64,000 nucleotides of DNA from Prunus persica (Eukaryota; Streptophyta; Magnoliopsida; Rosales; Rosaceae). Within the stretch, counting starts at the first letter, position 1. Every line of letters starts with the position of its first letter. The stretch spans positions 6,220,853 to 6,284,852 of the forward strand of contig NC_034012.1 of the NCBI RefSeq assembly GCF_000346465.2. The letters are read 5' to 3'. A program made the position numbers and the translations under genes. The notes below the pieces were generated by a model. That model was not told where the DNA came from. It did not search any database and saw only the letters and a list, made by a program, of their open reading frames with translations. Shown here in pieces: positions 27,100 to 36,255 of the stretch.

Positions 27100-27323
27100 G
27101 TGTGACTGCCAGGAGAGAAATGTGATTCTCTTCTAACAGAATTACAGCTGTCATCCTATTAGATTCTTACACATGTCATAGCAAATCTAAGCTAGAGAAT
27201 CCACCTAGACTATGATCTAATGGCTCTCCTTACATCATTTAAATAAGCTGACCCAAAACAGAACAAATGGAGAATAGCTTCAGCTCTAAGAAATCTGCTG
27301 TAGGATTATATTTCAACAAAATT

Positions 27324-27945
27324 TACTAGAGGGAAATGCTAAAAAATAAGGCGAAAAGAACTAGTGAGAAATTGAAGTTGTATAGGAGTGATTTGATACC
27401 TCATCTAACTCATTCAAAAGCTGAAAACTTGCCATAGTCAATTCTAGAGACTTTCCAACAAAATTGACATGAACAGATGGTTATTAGGGAAGACATACAA
27501 TGTAAATATCAATTTACGGTATGCCTATAACAGAGAGAGAGAGACAGAGACAGAGAGAAAGAGAGAGAGAGATCAAGCCAGGTTATTAACATATCATCAT
27601 GTGCTGTGGAAAAACAAAACGTATTTTGGCATTTCATATAGATAGAACTATCATTGAAAATTAATCTGGGGGGCGGATAACACGTCTCTCATCTTTCTCT
27701 ACCTCCATAATCTTTTCTTGCGCTCCCTTGAAATAAGGTGAGCCCCGCAACAGCTACAAAGAAAAGAAGAAAAATTCAAAGATACCTTTGACGAGAAGAG
27801 AAGAAGCCGTCGCCGCCACTGGTTGGGTCGAGAAGAGTAGAGAAGCAGTCACCCGACCCGCCCAGGCTGCCTAGGTGGGCGCCCAAGCGCCACCTTACTC
27901 CCTGGTACTTACCCCTAACGTTTAGGGTGAACTCGCAGCGGTGTT
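27324..27945. other. Region between the two copia elements
   Basis: This holds the first recognisable SNI1-like exon remnant (about 27407-27480), then a GA-rich tract (about 27531-27571). On the minus strand, sequence at about 27786-27850 ends in a good donor (TCAAAG/GTATC) and could be an old first exon. At 27860-27945 a GC-rich stretch with CCTAGG and GGCGCC motifs begins. It resumes beyond the second copia element at 34777. Confidence 0.5.
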
Positions 27946-29639
27946 CTCCCTGTTAATGTGTAAATGGTGAACTTATTTAGTATTATAATCGTTTTGTTTA
28001 GTGTTAAGTCTTAGCTCATAGGCTAAGTTAGTTTGTTATGTCTCATAGGACTTGACTTGGACAGGTGTCTTAATCATATTGATAGTGTAGTTGGATGGCT
28101 GAGATTGAAGCTAGGAGCTGTCTAGCTCTCTCTCTCTCTCTCCTCTAACGGTAATATGAGTGTGAATTGGTTACCTCACACGATAGATGAATACAAGTGT
28201 TTTACAGAGCAATTTTGTTCATCTCTCTCTCTTCTTCATTATTCTTAATACTCTATTTTCTCATTAGCTCAGATTAACTCATAAACTCTAACATGGCCTC
28301 AGAGCCAGGTTTGATCTAAATTTTCTGGGCGTTGTGACTGTGAGGTTGGGCTCAAATCTATAGGCAAAAGCTCATTGTGTGATTCTTGAGCTCAAATTAG
28401 TAATCTAGACTAACATGTCTGAATCTGGAGGAGGAGAACTCAGAGCGCCAATCTTCAATGGCGAAAACTTCGATTTCTGGCAGATCAAGATGAAAACCAT
28501 CTTTCGATCACACGAGCTATGGGAAATGGTTGAGAATGGGTATAAGATTCCAGTGAAGGAGGATGCACTCACGGAGGCGGAGAAGAAGCTGTTGCGTGAG
28601 TATACGATGAAAGATGCCACAACATTAGGCATTATTCAAGGAGCTGTGTCCGATCAGATTTTTCCAAGGATTGCAACTCAGGAAAGTGCAAAAGCTGCGT
28701 GGGACATTTTAAAACAAGAATTTGTGGGTGACAAACAAGTAAGATTTGTGAAACTCCAAGGTCTTCGTAGAGATTTTGAGTATACACGTATGAATGATAG
28801 TGAGACACTTTCTGGGTATATTGCTAAACTGTTTGATTTAATTAATCAAATGAGAAGCTATGGTGAGGATTTGAGTAATCAACGAATTGTCCATAAATTG
28901 TTGATTAGCTTACCTAAATCCTATGATAGCATTGCAGCTATGATAGAGAATACTAAAGATTTGGACACCATTGATGACAGGACCCGATCCCAATTTCACT
29001 TTGGAATTCGAACCAAGTTCTGTGCGTGTCCAACACCTGGCGAATGTCGGGCACAAATGACCCTTTTACCCTTCCTGTTACAATTACTATTAAAACTTCC
29101 CTTAGACTCCTGCCGAAAATTCGACAGAGTCTCCCCTGTATTTTGTCTAAACCCAAAATCTTCCACCTGTTGAACAAGCAAATAATTTTCCACCAACTGC
29201 CAGAATAAAATAACCAAGCATTCACCAGATCAAGTTTCCCACTAAAACGAGATATCAGAGTATTTTCTACTAATTTACAAGATTTCAAGAACTTTTACAA
29301 TAAAATCCTACGTTTCTTGGTGGTGCGGAAGCTAGGAGTGGCTCAGTGGTGGATGCATGCGCACTTCTACAGCCTGGGGGTGAAAAACAAGTTTGAAGGT
29401 GTGAGTGGACAAAAATAATGTTCTTAAAAATAATTTATAACATAATAACCCCCGTTTAAAAATAACTTGAAAGGCTAAAGTTCAACTGTGTTCAATATAA
29501 GGTATTCATCTAACTATATATAAATGTATGTATAGAAATTCGTAAAACTAAACAATTATATAAAATGACTGAAAGCAATAGCTGTATAAAAGTACTCAAA
29601 TTCCTTTAAACTACCACCTAAATGTATCCCTGTAAAATT

Positions 29640-29945
29640 CGTCAAATCTCCTGGCAGGTCTCGGCGACACAAAGTCTATCCGAGCCACAAACTGGCAGGA
29701 TTCAGGGGACTATGGTCAGCCTGATCCGCCGGCAGGTGTCGATGACACCAAGTCGACTCGAGCCACTCTGGCAAGATACAGGAGACCGTAGTCAGCTTGA
29801 TCCGCAATCCTGGCAGGTCTCGGGGACACAGAGTCAGCCGAGCCGCAAATCCTGGCAGGTCTCGGGGACACCGAGTCAGCCGAGCCGTAAATCCTAGCAG
29901 GTCTCGGGGACACAGAGTCAGCCGAGCCGCAAATCCTGGCATTCA
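29640..29945. repeat. 42-bp minisatellite inside the solo LTR
   Basis: Near-identical 42-bp units (aatcctggcaggtctcgggg... then cagccgagccgc) start at 29806, 29848, 29890 and 29932. More diverged units extend left to about 29640. The array is GC-rich, unlike the surroundings. Confidence 0.85.
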
Positions 29946-30622
29946 AGGTCCGAGCGTCCCCGAAACTCGTGAGGCAATGTCAAGTGCACTGACAGAACTG
30001 TAAACAGACTGGATGTCCATAGACATCGGTCCGTCTGAGGGTAATCACTAAAAACAAGCGGGTACATGGTGGTTCTAATTTAGAAAAATCTGATAATTCT
30101 TCGAAATCTGATAAATCTGAGCTAAGTTACTGTTTCTGTATCAAAGATCTCAAGTCTGCTGCTCAACTAAGTATTATAAAAATAAAGATATTTCACGATG
30201 CAGTTCATGCTCAGAAAATATGTAATAACACTTATTCAAGATCAAATATAAAAGTTAATTATAAAATCGTTTAAGAAAGAAAAGTCCACTTACTGCTGGT
30301 CCGAGCTAGCTGGACCCTTTGAAGGTCCCTCCTGTGGTTCTGCCGGTCCTCTGGTGCCTTACTCGAATGATTTGGTGGAGAAACGAAGGAGATCGAAGGA
30401 GATGAAGTTTCGACTGAAAACTGGCGGAAAACTCCAGATTCCGGTCAGTTCCGGGCGGCCCCAGGTCGGCGGCGGGTCGGGGAAGAACGGCGAGGCCGAG
30501 GCGGAGCTGACGGTACCCTTGCCGGAGATCGGGCCAAGCTGTAGCGGTGGCGGGGCGAGCTGGAAGGGGAGGAGGCGCGCGGCTGGTCGCGCGGGAGGAG
30601 AGAGAGAGAGGAGAGAGAAAAT

Positions 30623-30624
<2 letters not shown>

Positions 30625-30656
<32 letters not shown>
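30625..30656. repeat. GA microsatellite inside the solo LTR
   Basis: This is a run of GA dinucleotides near the GC-rich part of the solo LTR. It creates spurious Arg/Glu and Leu/Ser open frames. Confidence 0.8.
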
Positions 30657-30660
<4 letters not shown>

Positions 30661-33600
30661 AAGGGATAAAAATCTGACTTTTTATCCAAATTACCGTTTT
30701 GCCCTTCGCGGTATTTTGATCGTATTTTCTTCGTTACAACTCCGATTCGAGTCTACTCTGTGTCTACGAACTCGTTTCGCCGTGCTCTACGCAACGGCGT
30801 AAGCAAAATTGCCAAATTCCTTCTCGATCAAAAAGTCAACTTTTTCCCTATTAAATAATGCGAGGGCAATCGTCTTTTTGCTAGAATAAATTAATCCTAA
30901 TTGTTAGATATTTTGTTTTGGGTTATTACAATTGATGCACAAGATGTACTTGCTATTTTGAAACGGTATGAGCATAGGCTTGATAGGCATGGTGAGAATG
31001 GTACAGAGAAGGCATTTACGAGTTTGAATATTGGATCGAAATTCAATCGGTCCCATAGTCAAAACAACCAGAATAAGTCTCAGAAATCTAAATGGAAACC
31101 ATGGAGTTACAAGGCTGAAGGGAGCAATAAGGCTAGTTCTTATGAAGGGAACAATAAGGCTAATTCTTATGTGAAGAATGAGGCAACAAACAGTGGAGAC
31201 AAGTGTAAGTTTTGTGAGAAACTTCACTATGGTGAATGCTGGGTTAAAAACAAAGTCAAATGTCACAAGTGCAATAAAATTGGACATACATACAAACAAG
31301 ACTGTTCAACAAGGGCATTTTGTAAATCAGGTTGAAGAAACTGGAAATTTGTTCTATGCAAATCACACTGAGACAGAGAAAAGGGTAAGTGATGAGTGGT
31401 ATATAAACAGTGGATGTAGTAACCACATGACAGCTCGAGAAGATTTGCTTGTTGATATTGATAGGAGAGTGAAAGCCAAAGTTCAAGTAGGCACTGGAGT
31501 GTTTGTTGATGTAGCAGGGAAAGGGACTTTGGTCATTGAAACTACAAAAGGCAAACGGTATATAAAAGAAGTCATGTTGGTACTTGGCCTTGCAGAAAAC
31601 TTGCTTAGTGGGGGACAAATGACAAATCATGGCTATTTTCTCTTGTTTGGAGATTGTAAGGTTGACATATTTGATGATAGAACTTTACAACATTTGGTAG
31701 TAAGAGTACGGCAGAAAGGGAATAGGTGTTTTCCACTAGTTTTCAATACAAACAAAGAGTTTGCTTTGAAAACCAGTACATGAGTGTTCCAAGTTGTGGC
31801 ACAAGAGGTTTGGGCACTTAAACTTCACAAGTCTCAAACTGTTACAGAAACAAGAACTTGTACTGGGGCTGCCTGAAATCCAAGAGCATGATGCAATATG
31901 TCATGGATGTGCAATGGGGAAGAATCATAGAGAGGCATTTCCACAAGAATCGAAATGGAGAGCAAATGAGCGACTAGGATTGATCCATTCGGATATATGT
32001 GGTCCTATGCAAACACCAAGTTTGGGAGGGAATAGATATTTTATCACCTTCATTGATGACTACTCAAGAATGTGCTGGGTATATTTTTTGAGAAACAAGT
32101 CAGAAGCACTTCATGTGTTTAAGAAGTTTAAAGTGATGGTGGAACTACAAAGTGGGTATCATATAAAGAGGTTAAAGACAGATAGAGGAGGGGAGTTTAA
32201 TTCACATGAGTTTGTGCAGTTTTGTGAAGAATTGGGAATAGAAAGACAACTCACTATTGCTTACTCTCCCCAACAAAATGGCGTGGTAGAAAGGAAGAAC
32301 AAAACAGTTATGGAAATGGCGAAGTGCCTGGTTCATGAGAAAGAGCTGCCATACAACCTGTGGTGTGAAGCAGTAAACACAGCAGTGTATCTGTTAAATT
32401 GAAGTCCAACAAAGGCTTTGGAAAACTCTACACCTTTTGACAGGTTTAGTGGAAGAATGCCAGATGTTAAACACTTAAAAGTGTTTGGCTCAATGTGTTA
32501 TCCTTTAGTTCCAGGAGTTGTGAGACACAAGTTGAAAGCAACAAGTGTCATAGGAGTCTTTATTTGCTATGGCATCTGTGAGAAGGGATATAGGATACTG
32601 AATCCTATAACTCAGAAAGTGTTACTCTCTAGAGATGTGATCTTTGATGAACAAGGCAAGTGGGATTGGGAGAAGCACAAAGTCAAGGAAATTTATATTC
32701 CTCTATCTGCAAACAGATATACAGATATGGATAGAACTACTGATGAATTGGAAAATCAAGATCAAGTGATTTCTAATGATACTCAGGTTGAAAGTGAGAT
32801 TCCCTTAGCTACTGAGGGTGGAAAATCAAGTAGTCATTCCCAGTATGATGATACTCCATTGAGATATAGAAATTTAAGTGAAATTTATGAAAGGTGCCAT
32901 GTATGCATTGTTGAGCCTGAGTGCTTTGATGAGGCTGCAAAGGATGCGGCATGGAGAAAGACAATGGAAAATGAAATAAGCATGATAGAAAAGAATCAGA
33001 CATGGAAGTTGGTGAACAGACCATTTGATAAACCTGTGATTGGGGTAAAATTGGTATACAAGACAAAATTGAATCTAGATGAGTCAATTCAGAAGAACAA
33101 GGCCAGACTAGTTGCAAAAGGTTATGCACAAAAGCCAGGGATTGATTATAATGAGACCTTTGCACCTGTGGCCAGATTGGACACCATAAGAACTCTCATT
33201 GCATTGGCTGCAAAGAACAACTGGAAGTTGTATCAGTTGGATGTGAAATCTGTGTTTTTGAATGGGGTACTTGAAGACAAAGTATACATAGAGCAGCCAG
33301 ATGGATTTCTAGTGAAGGGTAAGGAGGATAAAGTGTACAAATTGCACAAGACTTTGTATGGATTGAAGCATGCATCTAGGTCTTGGTATGGAGAGATTGA
33401 TTCTACCTTGTGCAGTGGTTTCAAAAGAAGTACTAGTGAGGCAACTATTTATGTGAAGTGTAAGGGAAACTCAGAGTTGGTCATAGTATCTATATACGTT
33501 GATGACATTGTTTACACTGTAACTCACAAGAATTGTTGCAGGAATTCAAGTCAGATATGATGCAGAAGTATGAGATGACAGACTTGGGTTTTTGCATCAC

Positions 33601-34776
33601 TTCCTAGGAATGGGAGTTATACATAGTGATAATTGCATCTTCCTACATCAAAGGAAGTATGCTTATACTCTCTTACGAAAATTTGGCCTGCAAGAGTGCA
33701 AATCAGTGAGTATTCCTCTTGTTCCAAATGACAAACTAAGGAAGGATGATGATAGTGGAGCTGCAGATGAGGCTCAGTATCGAAAATTGGTTGGAAGCTT
33801 GCTTTACCTTACTGCAACCAGACCAGACATAATGTATGCTGCTTGTTTGTTGTCAAGGTTTATGCACTGTCCAACCAACAAGCGTTATGGAACGGCTAAA
33901 AGGGTTCTTAGATATATTCAAGGCACTCTTGATTTTGGTTTGGAGTACAAGAAAGGAGAAGGGACAGTTTTGATAGGCTTCTGTGACAGTGATTGAAGTG
34001 GCTCAGAAGATGACATGAGAAGTACATCTAGATATGCCTTCACCTTTGGCAGTGGGGTGTTTTCTTAGGCATCTGTGAAGCAACAATGTGTTGCTCTATC
34101 CACAGCAGAAGCTGAGTATATTAGTGCCTCAGAAGCTACGGCACAGGCTACATGGTTAAGATTTGTGTTGGAGGATTTTGGTGAAATGCAAGCTCTTGCC
34201 ACACTACTGAATTGTGACAACACCTCAGCCATTGCAATCACCAAGAATCCAATCTTTCATCAGAAAACTAAACACATAAATCGGAGGTATCACTACATCA
34301 AGGAAGCTCTACAACAAGGTGTAATCGACTTGCTTCATTGTCCTACAAAGGAGCAAGTAGCTGACATATTCACTAAGGCTTTGGCAAGAGAACAGTTCTC
34401 ATATCTTAGAGAATTGCTTGGGGTGAAATCAGTTCACAATTTGAAGGGGAGTGTTAATGTGTAAATGGTGAACTGATTTAGTATTATAATCGTTTTGTTT
34501 AGTGTTAAGTCTTAGCTCATAGGCTAAGTTAGTTTGTTAAGTCTCATAGGACTTGACTTGGACAGGTGTCTTAATCATATTGATAGTGTAGTTGGATGGC
34601 TGAGATTGAAGCTAGGAGCTGTCTAGCTCTCTCTCTCCTATAACGGTAATATGAGTGTGAATTGGTTACCTCACACGAAGTGTTTTACAAAGCATTTTTG
34701 TTCATCTCTCTCTCTTCTTCATTATTCTTAATACTCTATTTTCTCATTAGCTCAGATTAACTCATAAACTCTAACA

Positions 34777-35113
34777 CTCCCGCCTAACGTCTGGGAGCCG
34801 CCTAGTCGGCCGCCTAGGGCCTAGGCGCCGCCTAGGTCGATTTTTCAGAGTTTCTTGGAACACGACTGAAATTTTCATCGAAGAATGAAGTAGCGAGGCA
34901 ACTGTTCCACAGTTTCTTGGAACAAATCGTCCTTTACAATCCATGGACTGATGCATAAACGTAACAAAGGGAAACGCTTTATTCAAACATTGGTTGGATT
35001 TAAAGGTTTATCTCTGCACAGATACTTGGATTTAATGGGTTACCTCTGCGCAGGCGATCGCGAGGCCGATGAGGGAGAGAATCACTAATTAAAAATATAC
35101 GAATATTTAAATG
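34777..35113. other. GC-rich repeat flank
   Basis: Directly after the second copia element the GC-rich motifs (CGCCTAGGCGCC, GCCGCCTAG, GGCCTAGG) continue for about 60 bp. They then give way to ordinary sequence with cttggaacacgactgaa and a repeated 'ttggaaca'. Together with 27860-27950 this formed one palindromic GC-rich repeat before insertion. The repeat family is not identified. Confidence 0.55.
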
Positions 35114-35269
35114 GTATAGCCGCGCGGCTATACAATTTGAAATAATAAAATAAAAACATTACCCGAGTATAGCCGTGCTGCCATCCTTTAAAAAAATTAC
35201 CATTATTAAAGCCTAGTGGCTATACTATTTTTTAATATAAAATACCCGAGTATAGCCGTGCGGCTATAC
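35114..35269. repeat. Array of 20-bp palindromes (right array)
   Basis: Copies lie at 35114-35133 (GTATAGCCGCGCGGCTATAC, a perfect 20-bp palindrome), 35167-35186 (right arm decayed), 35206-35225 (left arm decayed) and 35250-35269. Spacing is 39-53 bp. Two copies are preceded by acccga. It is the same motif as at 15328-15482, about 20 kb away, on the other side of the SNI1-like remnant and its insertions. Confidence 0.85.
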
Positions 35270-35416
35270 GATTTTGAAAAATACCGACCTTTTCGAAACC
35301 TCTCCTCTCAATCATTTGTCTCGAATAGTGCGCTCTGTGGTGCAGCCTGACTCCATGTTCCACCATGCAAAAATAATACACATAAACCAAATTCAAGGAA
35401 AGCTAGTTCACCCAAC

Positions 35417-36255
35417 CTGAAGTATCTTATTCCAGGGATCATATCAGCAATACTCCTGGTGGCCTCTGTATCAATGTTCATTCTAGGCAGGAAAAGGAAA
35501 GTGGAAGTTGCAACAGAGACTGCCTTGTTGCCTCAACTTATTTGGAGAAGAGTTTCACACGTAGAACTTCTATGGGCGACGGATGGATTTCATGAAAGCA
35601 ACTTACTTGGCACTGGGGGTTTTGGCTCAGTATACAAAGGTACAATTTCAGATGGGATAGATGTTGCTGTAATGGTTTTCAATTTACAGATTGAAGGGGC
35701 TTTCGAGAGTTTTGATAGTGAATGTGATGTGCTGAGCAATATTGTCACCGAAATCTTATCAAAATCATCAGTTGTTGCAGTCAACCTGATTTCAAAGCCT
35801 TGGTACTACAATACATGCCTAATGGAAGCCTTGAGAAGTGGTTGTACTCTCAAAATCAAAACTCTCCATTGAATGTCCTTTAAAGGTTGAATATAATGAC
35901 AGATGCATCCGCATTGGAATACCTTCATCATGGTCATGGTCCAAATCATGTTTTCCATTGTGATGTGAAGCCAATCAATATATTACTTGATGATGATATG
36001 GTTGCACATGTTGCTGATTTTGGCATTGCAGACTCTTAGGTGAAGGAGATTCGATGACCCAATTATGAACAAGGTGACCTTATGATTTCCTTTTAATCAT
36101 ATATAACTAAGTTCACATATATAATATTGCAGAGTTTGGAATGGAAGGGATCATTTCAACCAAAGTAGATGTGTATAGTTTCGGTATTGTACCAATGGAG
36201 ACATTCACAAGAAGGAAGCCAACTGATGAAATGTTTGTTGGGAGATTTCGACTCT
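35417..36255 (+). pseudogene. LRR receptor-like kinase fragment
   Basis: The fragment starts with a transmembrane-like stretch (LIPGIISAILLVASVSMFIL) followed by a basic juxtamembrane part and the kinase N-lobe LLGTGGFGSVYKG. This resembles the EFR/Xa21-like LRR-XII receptor kinases. The invariant subdomain II lysine is missing (VAVMVF). The frame shifts between about 35750 and 35890. The C-lobe then reads [28 protein letters not shown] and ADFGIA, and stops at 36037. After an intron-like gap with an AG at about 36132, the frame gives KVDVYSFGIVPMETFTRRKP and then a stop. There is no LRR ectodomain upstream. Confidence 0.85.

Larger units (their letters stand above)
22392..27318 (-). mobile_element. 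Full-length Ty1/copia retrotransposon, minus orientation
   Basis: Two 354-bp LTRs (22392-22745 and 26965-27318) are flanked by the 5-bp duplication AAATT (22387-22391 and 27319-27323). They differ at about five positions (about 1.4%), so the insertion is recent. In the element's own direction the 5' LTR is the right-hand one. It is followed immediately by TGGCCTCAGAGCC, a variant of the initiator-Met tRNA primer site. A purine tract (AGAAGGGAG) precedes the 3' LTR. A single uninterrupted gag-pol frame fills the interior. It lies between remnants of the SNI1-like gene, in the same orientation as that gene. Confidence 0.95.
15520..27480 (-). pseudogene. SNI1-like gene remnant disrupted by retrotransposons
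   Basis: These minus-strand exon remnants run in the family order. About 27407-27480 encodes GKSLELTMASFQLLNELDE before a GT. 21987-22058 (24 codons) begins AFELLIQDLADATREGNF. 21546-21593 encodes MNWVVLR and then SLLNMLL after a 2-bp loss. 21084-21160 encodes MELDV and then ADMQGSTTRADGVR after a 1-bp gain. 20985-21015 encodes TPVVEIILDEL and continues in frame at 16043-16081 (YNRDILSPFLQ). 15701-15745 encodes VSNEPK with a 1-bp gain. About 15520-15547 encodes PSVHTR. From memory of the family this is SNI1, a negative regulator of systemic acquired resistance and SMC5/6-complex subunit. Several blocks and both termini are not recognisable. One LTR element lies inside an exon and a copia element lies between the first two remnants, so this copy cannot make a normal protein. 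The identity rests on recall, not on a search. Confidence 0.72.
28975..30930 (-). mobile_element. Solo LTR (gypsy-like) nested in the copia gag
   Basis: A 1956-bp insert begins TGACAGGACC and ends GGTTATTACA on the plus strand. Read on the minus strand it is TGTAATAACC...GGTCCTGTCA, which obeys the TG...CA rule. It is flanked by the 5-bp duplication ATTGA (28970-28974 and 30931-30935). Removing insert and duplication restores the gag frame (DLDTIDAQDVLAIL). There is no gag-pol inside. Length and ends suggest a long Ty3/gypsy-type LTR left by LTR-LTR recombination, though the superfamily is inferred. It contains a 42-bp minisatellite and a GA run. Confidence 0.85.
28415..34464 (+). pseudogene. 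Broken copia gag-pol
   Basis: Gag begins MSESGGGELRAPIFNGENF and is clearly related to the gag of the neighbouring intact copia element. It breaks off at 28974 and resumes at 30936. The downstream frame shifts at least three times and has stop codons replacing residues that are conserved in the intact relative. Two of these replace tryptophans (33994, 34066). The protease DSG is changed to NSG. The last piece (34075-34464) still shows the RNase H end and stops within the 3' LTR, as in the relative. Confidence 0.9.
27951..34776 (+). mobile_element. Decayed Ty1/copia element with nested solo LTR
   Basis: LTRs at 27951-28293 (343 bp) and 34452-34776 (325 bp) start TGTTAATGTG and end CTAACA. The flanking 5-bp duplication is CTCCC (27946-27950 and 34777-34781). 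The right LTR has lost 12 bp and part of a CT run, with about five other changes. The primer site TGGCCTCAGAGCC directly follows the left LTR. Gag opens at 28415 and is interrupted at 28975 by a solo LTR. The pol reading frame is broken by frameshifts near 31300, 31780 and 33545-33590, and by stops at 32400, 33994 and 34066. Recognisable pieces are the zinc knuckle, protease DSG-like (here NSG), integrase, reverse transcriptase YVDDI and RNase H STAEAEY. The element is non-functional. Confidence 0.93.

Noticed and set aside
29622..30003. Overlapping frames rich in repeated PRDLPGFAARL-type peptides
   Set aside because: Translation of the 42-bp minisatellite, which stays open in several frames because 42 is divisible by three.
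30306..30689. 127-aa minus and 107-aa plus open frames
   Set aside because: They lie inside the solo LTR and are driven by GC-rich sequence and a GA repeat (Leu-Ser and Arg-Glu runs). No family similarity.
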